Shown here piece after piece: positions 44,700 to 56,188 of a stretch of DNA of 64,000 nt. The notes under the pieces are model-generated. The model did not search any database. It was not told where the DNA came from and saw only the letters and a program-made list of their open reading frames with translations. The stretch covers positions 79,966,298 through 80,030,297 of the forward strand of contig NC_134138.1 in NCBI RefSeq assembly GCF_033958435.1, given 5' to 3'. How positions within the stretch are numbered: the stretch's first letter is position 1; every line of letters begins with the position of its first letter. The translations under genes were made by a program, and so were the position numbers. The stretch comes from Carettochelys insculpta (lineage: Eukaryota; Chordata; Testudines; Carettochelyidae).

Positions 44700-46750
44700 G
44701 AAGAGCTAGAACAACCCCCCACTCCACTCCAGGCACCATCCCTACCCTGCCTCTTACTGTGCACATCCTGCTCCGCCATGCCCCAACCTGCCCCAGCCCC
44801 ACCTCTCCCCATTCCTGATCTTCCCCCTCTCTGCCTCTTCCCCAAGATCCCTGCCCTGAGCAACATGCCACAGGTAACTAGGAGGGGTCAAGACCCCACC
44901 TCCCCACTCACCAGCAGTAGCTGGGGGAAGTGGAGCAGTGCAGCCCCCAGATCACTCTGTTTCCCTGTCTCCCAGACACATCCACTTCCCACCAGTGAGT
45001 GGAGGGTAGGATGTTCCTGCTCTGTCTTCCAAGTGACGTGGATGGGAGCCAAGAGAGTGGAGAGGGGTAGGGCTGCTTTGCTTTGCTTTCCCTTCCCCCA
45101 AACCGCTGCCAGTGAGTGTGGGTGGTCCGACCCCTGCTGGGGGCACCATTCCCCCTGCAACTGCTTTTCTCCCAGGCTACCCAGAGGCTCTGGCCCCTTT
45201 CCCTTCCCATCCACAGCATTTGGGGGCACTTGTCCCCTCATCTCCCCTCCATGCATCACCCCTGCATGAAAAATAACATATTTGCAACCTTCAAATTCCT
45301 GCAGTGGTGGACAACTGGTGACGGTGACAGGATCAGTGAAGCTGACAGTCCCTAGCCATGAATCTTCACGTAGGGGGCTGTATTAGATCGTCACTCTTGC
45401 ACCAGGTCATAGATTGGCACATTCATTCTAAAAGGCAGTATGACCCAAGTGCATGAAACTTGCCAGGAGAATATTTCCAGATCAAGTACCTGGTGAAACC
45501 AGGAAGATGCTACAGCTCTTCAGAGAAATGATTTTTGCAGAGGCAAGGGGCATGGGGGCTAACATTTGCCAAAACTACCTATTTCTACCACTGGTCTCAT
45601 TCTTGGGAATGGCTGAGTTAGCACTAGCTTTGTCATATTTCACATAATTTGTTAAACTGCTAACCCTTTTCTAATATATCTACTATTCTAGATGCCACAG
45701 GTCTGACTCTTGTGTTACATTGCTTTATTGGCTTTCATGGAGCTGCTCCTGATACTTACCCACATCAGATCGAAATTAGTGGGGGAGGGGGTTTAAAGGA
45801 CTGAGTCCTACCAGAGCTGTTGTTGGAATGATGGGTGATCTCTGGTAAATGTACTACCATGAGCTTAGGTTCATTTATTGTTTTACAGTAAAGTCTTTCA
45901 TATCCAGCAGCCCCAGAATTGGGAAGTTGCTGGATATTCAAATATTCTGCATAATAGAGAGGTATACCTAGCCATGCATATCACTAAAGCAAAACAAGAT
46001 TAGATATTAAGAAACAAACAAAAATGTATGCAGAGTACTTTACCAACAACAGTAGTATGATGCACTGTAAACTTATACTGTATTTATTTGCATTTACTTT
46101 CACTATACTGTACTTACGGGAAAGTGAAACTAAAATTTACTTACCATTAAAAAATGCCAGTTATTTGGGAGTTCTGGATAATAGGATACCAGACAGGAAA
46201 GAGTTTACTGTAATATGTTTTCTCTGTTTTAATATGCTTTCACTGCAAGAATAAATGTGCTTGCTGAGAAAGAGTTGTGTGGTAACTTACAGCTGAGGCC
46301 AATTACATAGTTTATAGCCTGTGAGGAAGGAACGCATAGCGTGCTTGCTAAGACAGTCTGCCTTGCTGGGGAATTCACAGTGTAGTCAGTGAATTACGCA
46401 GCTTGGAAATACTCCAGTCAGGAGGGAAAGAGACACGGGTGACTTCAATATTTGAGCCCCAAAGCATCACATTGACTTATCATTGTATCTGAGATTTAAA
46501 CTTTAAGCCGTAGTAAATTGCTTTATGTTATTATTATGTGAAAACACCAGGAACAATCAAAGAAGTGTTACAGTTGTATTATTTTCTGTGTGTTTATTTT
46601 GGGTGCAAGGAAATAGAACAAAGGAAAGCATTAGGTAAATAAAACAGCAGCAAGAATAAGATGAGCAAAGAAACATGTCAAATCATGCACCAGAAAGCAG
46701 CTATAAGAATTGTATTCAGATTGCTGCACATTCTGTACTGGAAAAAGGCC
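44700..46750. other. No gene recognised; C-rich stretch then AT-rich DNA
   Basis: 44700-45260 is pyrimidine-rich with overlapping frames on both strands that reflect composition. The remainder is anonymous. Confidence 0.3.
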
Positions 46751-46859
46751 AGATGAGTTCATCCTCTCATGGAATATGACAAGATCCACAAAGGGCACAT
46801 GGCTTCCCAGGATACATATGAGGTCCCAGAGTCCACAGCAAAGGGAAGAGACAGACTCT

Positions 46860-47431
46860 CTGACTTACAATTAAGAACAGAATGGATGCAGCTGGAAAGA
46901 CAGAGACTGAAGCAGGAAACCCTTTGATTCCAACATGAACAGGAAGAGACTGAAAAGCAATGCCAGCATGAAGTCAAGATGTGGAGACCAAGGGTAGAAA
47001 ATCTTCACGCAAAAGCCAAGCCTGTCCAAGGAACATACAGCTGAGATAAGTTGTGCCTTGCCTACAAAGAAGCTGGCTGTACCGCAGAATACATCCTCAC
47101 TTCTGAAAGGCTACATGAAGTACATCAAGTTCCAATGGGCAAGAAATTCCCCATGGTGATTGCAAAGCTGTCTGGTAAAGCAGTGAATGGATTTAATGAA
47201 ATCTCAGTTGAACGGGCTTTGAAATATGATGAGTTTGAAAAGTCTATATTGCAAAGGTTTCAAATTACTCCTCAAGTGTATAAAGTAAAATTTAGAGGCC
47301 TCAGAATGAATGACATTATGATTCATAGACAACAAGGGCTTAATTTCTGCCAGAGCTTGCGAAGGCTGAGCCCAGCTCCTCTAGGCTTGGCCGCCCACAG
47401 CCCCAGCACTTCTAGGCTTGGCCGCTCATAG
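46860..47431 (+). pseudogene. gag/SCAN-like fragment
   Basis: A Gln/Glu-rich helical lead (EWMQLERQRLKQET, about 46880-46925, then a stop) precedes an open frame at 47051-47431. That frame holds AKLSGKAVNGFNEISVERAL, KYDEFEKSILQRFQITPQVY and KVKFRGLR, the helical pattern of the retrotransposon-gag capsid C-terminal/SCAN family. It then runs into a 31-bp tandem repeat, which cannot be original coding sequence. Most likely it is a remnant of a Ty3/gypsy-type gag; a domesticated SCAN exon is less likely. No pol sequence is nearby. Confidence 0.5.
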
Positions 47432-47480
47432 CCCCAGCACTTCTAGGCTTGGCCGCTCATAGCCCCAGCACTTCTAGGTT
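47371..47480. repeat. 31-bp tandem repeat, about 3.5 copies
   Basis: TCTAGG recurs at 47380, 47411, 47442 and 47473 with unit TCTAGGCTTGGCCGCTCATA + GCCCCAGCACT. Copies 2 and 3 are nearly identical. Confidence 0.9.
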
Positions 47481-47649
47481 TGCCCCATCAGTTATGAACA
47501 TAAAAACCTGCTTGAACCCAAGCACCTCGTTCATGACAAATTAAGCACTGTAGACAATATAAAATTGTGTGATGTGGAAAGAAAATGTGCCACAGGGAAG
47601 GAGGCAGAGAATTATGAGCAGTTGACACTGGATTTATGGCTTATGACAG

Positions 47650-47965
47650 CACTCTAACAAGCTGATCCCTGCCACCCCAGCTGTTAGTCCTACTCGTACA
47701 TTCCTCCCCACCACCCCCTTATGACTGGAGGGGTGTTAAGAGGTCACTTTACCTTGAATGATCCCTTAAAGTATGAGTTAGCTACTTATATTAAACAATC
47801 TGTTCCACTGTGTGTTTAGCTGTGACACTCTGAGTACCTTTCCCAGACTGGAATAGTTCTGTGTGAGATCCAAAGCTCATCTCTCTCACCAACAAAAGTC
47901 CATCCAAAAATGGATAGTGTGGCTCTAATATCCCAGGACCAACCCTGCTGCAACATCATCGCACG
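47650..47965 (+). mobile_element. PLE tail, third family, plus orientation
   Basis: Contains TTATGACTGGAGGGGTGTTA, AGAGGTCACTTTACCTTGAA, then CTCTCTCACCAACAAAAGTC and AATATCCCAGGACCAACCCT, the reverse of the minus-oriented tails at 26337 and 37310. The hammerhead-like core is eroded. Confidence 0.6.
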
Positions 47966-48132
47966 CGTCCTCTAACAAAATACACGTGATCACGAACCTC
48001 ATTACCATAACAGAAAGATGTCAGACTCACTTCTTCAACTCAAAACCCACAGAAAAGAGGAAATAAAACTCTACCGATAATAGAGAGTGGGAGGAAGAGG
48101 AAGAAAGGTTTTTTTTATTAGTGTACTTTGTA

Positions 48133-48375
48133 GGGACATGTCTGAACAGATGCAGCTGTTCTGCCGTAGCACTTTAATGACGATACTCTAAGCCAATGGG
48201 AAAGAGTTCTCTTATCAGTGTAAGTAATCTACCTAGTACCTGTGCTGGCGAGAGAAGTCTTCCTCTGACTTAGCACTGTCTACACTGGGAGTTAGGTCAA
48301 TACAACAATATTGCTCAGGGCTGTGTATTTTTCACATCTTTGAATGAGTGGTAGTTATACTGATATAGCTCTGTA
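48133..48375. mobile_element. Old hAT-like MITE
   Basis: GACATGTCTGAACAGATG...TTAGCACTGTCTACACTGGG...GATATAGCTCTGTAGTG follows the layout of a reptile hAT MITE family. The ends are too decayed to define a TSD. Confidence 0.45.
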
Positions 48376-49123
48376 GTGCAAAGCAAACTTAGAGCATGTA
48401 AGTCCCATGAATGAATATGGTACAAATGCCAGAGCTTGACGCATGTCCCTGAGACAGCGCTTTTCCCAGGAGGGCAGATAGTGAGCAACACCCAAAGGTG
48501 GTAGGGTGCTCAGCTGGAACCTGCTTTCTCCCACAGATTTTGACTTCAAAGGATTTTCTCCATCAAGGCCACATATCCAAAAGCCGTTCCTCTTGAGGGG
48601 AAACTGCCCTGAGTTCTCCATGCACTTCAAGCACCTCTTCACTTCTCTTCTGCCTTGTTCCACGAGGCAGGTACATTTGTTAACACGCATGGGAATGTAA
48701 ATGAATTCATCTGAACATGGGAAGGCTCTTGTTCTCTTCTGCTAACACAAGAAACATTAAGGCTACGTCTGCACTAGCACACTACATTGAAGTAGCCTAT
48801 TTCGACGTAAGGACATCGAAATAGGCTACTTCGACATGTATAGTCTACACATCCTCTGGGGCTGGTGCTGTTGACGTTCAACGTCAAAGTAGTGACAGGG
48901 AACGTCGAAAGGAGCCACCCCGGAAGGAAACGTGGAGCGTCCACACACACAAGCGCTCCCCATCGAAATAAGGGGCCAGGAAACCCCGTGGACCGGGTCA
49001 CAGGCTGGACTAGCCCTTCCGGGGCAACAGCAAGCCGCTCCTTTAAAGGGCCCCTCCCAGACACACCCAGCCTGCACAGCACGAGGTCCGCAGGGTACTC
49101 CACACTCTTGCAGACCAAGTCAC

Positions 49124-50574
49124 AGCAGATGTGGACCCCCAGCAGCAGCAAGCGGAGGCCCTCCAGGCAGTTATCCAGGGGGCAAGCACCCTCCTAGGTG
49201 TTGTCTAGGAGGCCGCCCAGTGGTTCCTGCCAGAGAAACCATCCCCAGGGGCAGACAGGGATGCCCCTGACCACTGGGCTCCCCTCTTCCTCCCCCTGCT
49301 GGCTGCTCCCCTGCCTCTGGAGCTACCCCAGCAGTTCTGAGTGGTGGGAGCAGTTGGTCATGTGGGAGTAGGATGACAACATGTGGCTGTAGAACTTCTG
49401 CATGTGCCGGCAGACCTTCCTGGAGCTCTGACAGTGGCTCACGCCCGCACTGAAGCACCAGGACACCCAGATGTGGTGCGCCCTCCCCGTCGAGAGGAGG
49501 GGCGCAATAGCTGTCTGGAAGCTGGCCACCCCAGACAGCTCCCACTCTGTGGGACACCATTTTGGAGTGGGAAAGGCCACGGTCAGGGCTGTTGTCATGG
49601 AGGTAAGGAGGCCTGGGCATGCACCCATTGGTGGGCGGGGGGGCCGGGTGTGGGGCTGGGGAGGGAGGGGCCGGGTAAGGGACTGAGGAGGGAGGGGCGC
49701 CGGGGAGTGAGGAGCTGGGCGGGGGGGTACCCAGGGAGGTGCCCGGGAGGGGGGCCTGGGAGGAGGGCCCTGAGGCACCCTGCACACCCTCATGGGCACC
49801 TGTGTTCCCTCCCCACAGGTGGTCCGTGCGCTCAATGCCATGCTGCTCCAGAGGGTTGTCTGACTCAGGGACCTGGACACAGCCGTTGCCGGATTCGCCA
49901 CCATGGGGTTCCCGAACTGCTTCAGGGCCCTGGATGGGACCCACATCCCCATCCAGGCCCTGGACCACAGCAGAGGAAGATACATAAAAAGCAGGGGCTA
50001 CCACTCCATGGTCCTGCAGGCCATGGTGGACAATCGGGGCCGCTTCCAGGATGTGTACATGGGCTGCCCCGGCTGCACACATGATGCCTGTGTTTTTAGG
50101 AACTCGGGACTGTGCCACCAGCTGAAGGTGGGGACCTACATCCCCCAGAGGGAAAGCCCTCTGGGGGACACCACCATGCCACTCTGCCTCGTGGCGGACG
50201 TGGCCTACCCCCTCCAGCCCTGGCTCAGGCGCCCATACACCCGCCACCTCAACGCCAGCCAGGAGCGGTTCACTACCCACCTGAACCACGCCCGCCAGGT
50301 GGTGGAGAGGACCATCAGCTGTCTGAAGGGCCACTGGCGGTGCCTTCTTGCCCACCTGGACGTCAGCCTCCAGAACATCCCCCAGGTTGTGGGCTCATGC
50401 TGCACACTCCATAACATTGTCGAGAGAAAGGGGAGGGCTTTCGTCCAGGGGTGGGCGGTCGACGCTGGCACGGGCCTCCCCCAGCTGGCCACTGCACCCA
50501 GCAGCCAGGCCCACCGTGAGGGGGTACAGGTCCGCCAGGCCCTGCAGGCTCACTTCGATCAGGGAGACCCCTGA
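49124..50574 (+). pseudogene. HARBI1-like DDE nuclease, copy D
   Basis: The Gln-rich start (GTG GAC CCC CAG, about 49133) leads into a frame with stops (TAG, TAG, TGA between about 49370 and 49430), although WWEQLVMWE, RQTFLEL and IAVWKLATPDSSHSVGHHFG can be read. The intron is 49603-49818 (GTAAGG...CCCACAG). Exon 2 has one TGA (49861-49863) and is then open for about 236 codons: LDGTHIPIQ, YHSMVLQAMVDNRGRFQDVY, VADVAYPLQP and QVVERTISCLKGHWRC, so the complete DDE triad is present. Exon 2 is the most complete of the four copies; exon 1 is dead. Confidence 0.85.
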
Positions 50575-50667
50575 GCACCTCCCTGGCCTTCCCCGGAGGA
50601 CCCCCACACACAGCCCACACTGCCCACAAACGGCCCCCAACAAGCACACGCCTCCAGCTATTTGGAA

Positions 50668-50673
50668 AATAAA
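50668..50673 (+). terminator. Polyadenylation signal of the copy D nuclease gene
   Basis: AATAAA about 95 bp after the stop; conserved in copies B and C. Confidence 0.6.
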
Positions 50674-50726
50674 TCCTTTTTTTTTTAAAACTGCTAACTT
50701 TGTTTCGTGCACAACAGAAACTGCAA

Positions 50727-50783
50727 ACAATATACAAAGGGGGACAACAATATACATGGGGGACAACTATATACATGGGGGCC
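50727..50783. repeat. 19-bp tandem repeat, three copies
   Basis: AACAATATACAAAGGGGGAC, AACAATATACATGGGGGAC and AACTATATACATGGGGGCC in a row, in the space between the two convergent genes. Confidence 0.85.
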
Positions 50784-51159
50784 TGACGGACGGCTCGGCC
50801 GTTGGCCCCTCAGTCCGGAGTGGGGGTAGAGGTGTGCGACCCCCAGCAGGTATGGCTCGTGACACCCCCCCCCCCCGTGTCCGCAGTCCCTGGCGTGGCC
50901 AGCTGGCGGCTGGGAGGACCAGCAAGTATGGCCGGGATGCTTCCACTGGCCGGTCTTCAGCCGCAGTAGGCTCTGGTCCTGGGGAACGTGCAGGTGGCAT
51001 GGCAGATGGGGCAGCAGGCAGTGAGGCAGGCGGCAAGGCAGGTGGGGCGGCAGGTGGCATAGCAGGGGGGGCATCGGGTGGACCAGCGGGGAGCGCGGCC
51101 TGGGAAGCAGTGGTGGGCTGGAGCCGGGTGACGGCTTCCCGGATTGAGCCGGCTATGTC

Positions 51160-52395
51160 TCAGAAGACCCCCATGAAATCCTCCCACGCTACCCAACGCC
51201 GGGCGGACTCCTCCCTGTCGAAGCGGAGTCTCTCCTCCGCCACTTCTGTCTGCCACTGGAGAGCTGCCAGGAGCTGGGGGTCCACAGGGGCCATCCCCAG
51301 GATCCGGCGGTGGCAGGACCGTCCCGCTGGCCTTGGGGTTGTCTCCAGGCACTGGCGGTGGCTGACCTCCGGTGGGCTGTCGGGGACAACGGAGGGTGCC
51401 TGGCTGCCGGGAGCGTCGGATGGTGCAGCTGCAGAGAAGGAGAGAGGGAGGGGAAGGCTGTTAGTACCGTGCCCTGGCCCATGGCCCATTCCCGCTCCCC
51501 CCTTTGGGTGTTGGGTCTCTGTCCCCATCAGTGGGTGTGATGTCCCTGTTGGCTGTCCCCATAGCATTGTCTCCCCACCCCCGGGGTTAAGGCACAGTGC
51601 TGTCCATGGGTGCGGGTGCTGACGGGCACTGATGGCTGTGCTGCCATCCTGGGAGTGTGCTGTGGCTGGGTGGGTGCAAGTTGGGGGTCCGCTGGGGGTG
51701 TGCGAAGCTCCCGATCATGTCTGGTGCACATGGCCCGTGGGTGTGTGCCCTGTGGGGTGTGTACCTGACCGTTCATTGCCACAGTAGGGGGAAGCCCAGT
51801 GGGCAGACACCCAGCTGGTGCTCCGGGAGGGAAGGTCTATGAGAAGCCCCCCTCCTCGCTGCTGGACCCCTCCTCCGCTGTCCCAAGGGGGGCTCCTCAG
51901 GTGGGCCCCAGCGTGTGGGGCTGGCCTCTGGGCCAGACTCCACCTCTGAGGCCTGCTGGGGCTCGTCGGCCATGGTGTCAAGGGTGGCCGGGGTGGGGGG
52001 GGAGGAGGTATCCCGGGGGCCCAGGATGTCCCTGAGCTAACTGTAATAGGGGCAAGTGGCGGGGACAGCCCCAGACCAGCTGGCCAAGTCCCGGGCCCAG
52101 GCATACCCCTATCGCAACTCCTTCACCTTCCTCCAGACGTGATCCAGAGTGCAGGCAGGGTAACCCTTGGCAGCCAGGCCCTCGGCCAGTCGGGCAAACA
52201 CTTCTGCATTCCGCCGCTTGCTCCTCATCACGTGGAGCACCTCCTCTTCACCCCAGAGCCCCAGCAGGTCTCAGAGCTCGGCCTCCAACCAGGAGGGGCC
52301 CCGCCTCTTTTTGGCCCCCTCTTGGCTGCTGGGGGTGCCTGGGTCCCCTCAGGAGGGGAGCCCTGGGGGCGCTCGGGGGGCTGGCTCGATGTCAT
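51160..52395 (-). pseudogene. Myb/SANT-like Harbinger accessory protein, copy D
   Basis: ATG at 52395 (MTSSQPPERPQGSPPEGTQ). After a frameshift: AKKRRGPSWLEAEL, stop, DLLGLWGEEEVLHVMRSKRR, LAEGLAAKGYPACTLDHV, KVKELR, stop, GYAWARD and CPYY, stop, LRDILGPRD. A Pro/Glu-rich linker follows. Exon 2 begins at 51428 after CTCTGCAG and encodes VVPDSPPEVSHRQCLETTP, then the helical LAALQWQTEVAEERLRFDRE and WVAWEDFMGVF, ending at 51160. A basic KKRR patch lies just before the Myb-like domain. Several stops make it a pseudogene. Confidence 0.75.
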
Positions 52396-52832
52396 GGGTG
52401 GTGGGTTGATGGACAGCATCTGTAGAGGGCGTGCAGGGCTAGCATGTGCGTGTGCTGCTGCCTGCATGCTCTCAGCTTCCTGCCACAGGAAATCCGGGTC
52501 CTTGGTGCTTTAAAGGCTGCTGCGCACAGGGACCATAAAGCCCCGCAGGGGCTGGACAGAGCGTCTCAACCCCTCAGCTGATGGCTGCCATGGAGGACCC
52601 CGCTATTTCGAAGTAGTGGGACACGGATCGTCTACACACACCCTACTTTGATGTTCAACGTCGAAGTAGGGCGCTATTCCCATCTTCGGATGGGAATAGC
52701 AATTTTGACATCTTGCTGCCTAACGTCAATTTCAATGTTGAAATAGCACACGGCGCATGTAGGCACAATGGGTGCTATTTCAACATTGTGCCAGCTACTT
52801 CAAAGTAGCCAGCTAGTGTAGACGCACCCTAA

Positions 52833-53253
52833 ATGATGAACAAATAAAATTTTACACTTTACAGTAAACGTGTTTCCAGTGTCATCCCAAGATCTACATG
52901 CATGAAGTTTACATGTGTAAGGCAGACTTATTTTATTTGGGATTTTTATTTCCTCAACGAAAGCAAGAGAAGACAAAATTTGTCTGTTCACTTGTTCGGC
53001 AATAGGGCAAATGATACCTTGACAATTTCTATATGGTTTCAGGCAAGGTAGATCTACTCAGAGCACCATTTGCGTCTCACTGAAGACCTCAAGAAAAGTA
53101 GAACTCCACTGGACTCCTCACAAGTCACAATGACAGTTTCTTCCTGTGAACTCTTCCATGTTCCAGCACAGAGATGCAACATGGTTTGTTAGCATTGCTT
53201 TCCAGTGGCTACAGACTGCATAAAAGGTCAGTGCTGCTTGTGGAAGCATTAAC
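52833..53253. other. No gene recognised
   Basis: Anonymous sequence between Harbinger copy D and the pogo-like MITE. Confidence 0.3.
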
Positions 53254-53255
53254 TA

Positions 53256-53579
53256 CAGGTTGAACCTCTCTAATCTGGCATCCTCAGGACCTGACTGGTG
53301 CCCAATGAGAGAATTTGCCAGACCTCAGGAGTTCAATATTGTCCAGCACATTACCAACACTTCCACTGCTTATTGGGCTCGTAGAAGAAAATCAGGGGTA
53401 AATTACAACTAAATAACATCACAGAACATTGAGAGTCAGGACTGGTGGCTGGAAACAAACTTTCTGCGACCATGGGAAACTTGACCACACCCATGCCAAG
53501 TGGTTATACAGCTAACTAAAATCATGAGGGATTATGCATATTGCCGGATGAGTGTTCTGGGCTGGACAGGTTCAACCTA
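53256..53579. mobile_element. pogo/Tc1-like MITE, full length, TSD TA
   Basis: 324 bp from CAGGTTGAACCTCTCTAATC to GGGCTGGACAGGTTCAACCT, flanked by TA at 53254-53255 and 53580-53581. The CAG start and TA duplication fit the pogo/Tigger branch of Tc1-mariner. It is the same family as 18959-19243. Confidence 0.85.
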
Positions 53580-53581
53580 TA

Positions 53582-54440
53582 ATCCTTCCCTGTTGAACAC
53601 CCATTACTCCAAATTAAAAAAAGGAAATATGCTGCTTGGGGTAGCCATTCCCAGCCAGGAGTTTGTGTGGAAGGCGGGGAGGCACAACTTTCACCTCTAA
53701 AAGGCACTATCCCCAAACTCCATAGCTTTTCTCGTGGTAAAATGAGAACCACCAGCCTCCTTTTTCTGCTCACAGCAAGGAACAGTGAGCAAAGGAACCA
53801 ATATATTTCAACTAGCTTTTTAGAACACCATGATGGACTCTTCTAAGAGGAAGAATTTAGGGGAATTTCTAATAAAAATTATTGCTATTGAGGATATTCA
53901 TTCCATCATTATAGCAGAGCTAGTCTCTTTCTAGCTTTTAATGGCTTGTTTTTGACATGTGTGAAATGTTTTGGGTCTGATGCAGTCAGTCAGTGTCCCT
54001 TGATGTATCCAAGGCAGAAGGAATATTTACATGGCCTTCAAAGAGCACTAGATGAGACCCAACATTCTAAAGGCTTTGAAAACATTGCCCTAAGGTCCTC
54101 CTGCCACTGAAATCAATAGTGCTCCTCCCACTGACTTCAGTAGGAGCCACTCTGGGGCCTTTGATTCAATTGGGCTTTAGCAACATGCAGCTATTATGTT
54201 ATCATTCACTGAAGGGACCATTGGGGTCAACTAGAGTGACTTTCTGCATAACACAGACCATAGGATTTCCCTGTTCAAACAAGAGCATACCTTGTAAAAA
54301 CAATATCATCTTCATTTTCGAATTCCCAGTGATGAAGAATTCACTGCTACCTTTAGGTAACTGTTAAGTGCCTCACTTTTCAAAATTTGCACCTTATTTC
54401 TAGTCTGGATTTGGCTAGCTTCAAGCTTCTGCCTAATAAG
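53582..54440. other. No gene recognised
   Basis: Anonymous sequence with short frames only. Confidence 0.3.
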
Positions 54441-54443
54441 GAA

Positions 54444-54812
54444 GGGCTTGTCTACTCTGGAGGGGGGATCCCTCTTTTCTGAAAAAATAACCCCAAAGCA
54501 TTTACACAGCCAAGCAGGATAACTCGAGATAAGAGGGATTTTCCCTTGAAATAATTATTCCAGATCTGTGAACGACATTCATCACACTCTCCCTTCAAAG
54601 TCAAAAAGGAATGTGCGTGAAAAAGCACAGCTATTATCAGCTCACATGAAGGTCTGTTTTTCAGTGTTGTGGCTGTGAACTGTGGCTGTAAATGAGAACG
54701 CTCCCTTTTGCAACACTGTGGCTGTGTGGATGCAATTTTCCAACACTATTTATTTCAACATTGGAATGTTGAAATAAGTAATGTTAAAAAAACCTGCAAT
54801 ATAGACATAGTC
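54444..54812. mobile_element. MITE, Harbinger-like, TSD GAA
   Basis: Left end GGGCTTGTCTACTCTGG and right end ATATAGACATAGTC are a decayed inverted pair. GAA lies at 54441-54443 and 54813-54815. The interior has TTATTTCAACATTGGAATGT, itself palindromic. Confidence 0.6.
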
Positions 54813-54963
54813 GAAGGCTCAGAAACTGTTGATGCCTGTTTATCTTGTACTTTATTAGTAAAAGTTACAACATATCTCAGGGACTGTTTATATTTAGAGC
54901 ACTGCACAGATGCAAATTTCTTTCCATAGATACAGATCTCCACAGACTGAAATAGCTATCCAT

Positions 54964-55272
54964 TGATCTGCAGGGTTCTACTCCCAGGAAATAAAGCAAT
55001 TAGAAGAGAGGAATACGGTGCTGCTGCTCCCAGGAGCCAGCGCCCTGCACTGGCAGCTCTCTCTGGCCATGTGGCTGTACCAACCCCCAGCCTCCATCTC
55101 AGGTGGGCTGTACAGCCCCAAGCAAGATATATGGCAGAGGTCATCATAGTAGGTGGTACAGCCTCACAGCTGGAAGGAGCTGCCAGTGCAGGGGGCTGCC
55201 TCCTGTGAGTGGCAGCACCACATTCCTCTCCTTTGGCTGCTGCGTTTCCTGGGTGTAGAACTTCGTGGATCA
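54964..55272. repeat. Foldback repeat with arms of about 125 bp, not a Harbinger MITE
   Basis: The left arm (TGATCTGCAGGGTTCTACTC ... CTGCACTGGCAGCTC ... GTGGCTGTACCAACC) pairs with the right arm (AGGTGGTACAGCC ... GAGCTGCCAGTGCAGGG ... GGTGTAGAACTTCGTGGATC). The ends do not resemble any other TIR in the window. Confidence 0.75.
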
Positions 55273-56188
55273 GCAGGTGCTGACTTATATACAGGGACAG
55301 CCACATCTGTGGACAGATATTTGCATCTTCACAGGCCTCTACTTATATTTCTATCAGATTAAGTACAGTACAGACATTTTGCTCTATGAATAGCAAACCC
55401 ACTCCCCCCACCCCAACACACACACACACAACTTTTATAGCCCACATGGGGATAGTATCTATTTTCTAAAAAGGCTATATTACATCCAGGTGCTTGCCTG
55501 TATATGGACCATTCCCAATGAAGAATCTCATCAGTTGAACTTGTGAGCCCTGTGGGCTATTTCCATATACAGCTGGTTTCGGCTCCATTTTTATCTAAAC
55601 TTCATAATTCCAAAAAACATAACTCTAGCCCCATCACCAACGCCCAACTTCCAGAGCTCACATAGCAAGCAAAGGGTTCCTCTGACGCCTGTCCAAATTT
55701 GAAATACACTCACACGGAGGAAAAAGCTGTCATTCAAACAGCCTTTCTCACTATTTGTACTGATTACATACCATTTTAATCATGTATCTTTTTTTTCTTC
55801 TTCCTGTAGCTGCATGCTTTAAAATTAATACATTTAATCAGAAATAAAGAACAGAAATGAGTCTTGTACTCTTTGTTTGTGTATTCTTGGGAAGAGTGTT
55901 TCTTTTTTATTTTGTTTTTGTTGTTTTGCATTAAAGACTTGTTTTTCCCAGTCCAAAAATAGCGTGGTTTATCACGTGTAAACTTCAACAAGTCCAAGAA
56001 ACCGCAACCAAAAATCTCTCAGTGTTCTAAAGGGGAAAGGGCACGTTTTAGCTTGTCTTTGCTACACATATTTTTAATTCTGAATCTGACATCACAGCTG
56101 GTAAAATCTTCCTAGTTACCAGAAAGCTAACAATGTACGTGCATTGCTGGCACAGGCTGACATGTATCACATTAGTGGAAATGCAGGT
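55273..56188. other. No gene recognised
   Basis: Anonymous AT-rich sequence. Confidence 0.3.

Larger units (their letters stand above)
48761..52829 (+). mobile_element. Harbinger copy D, intact ends, TSD TAA
   Basis: 4069 bp from GGCTACGTCTGCACTAGC to GCTAGTGTAGACGCACCC, with TAA at 48758-48760 and 52830-52832, the canonical Harbinger target. It has convergent genes: nuclease 49124-50574 (+) and Myb-like 52395-51160 (-). It is the only large copy here with both ends and its duplication preserved. Confidence 0.9.

Noticed and set aside
50348..51622. A 424-codon plus frame in copy D
   Set aside because: It begins in the wrong frame of the nuclease exon, crosses the intergenic repeat and then runs antisense through Myb-like exon 2.
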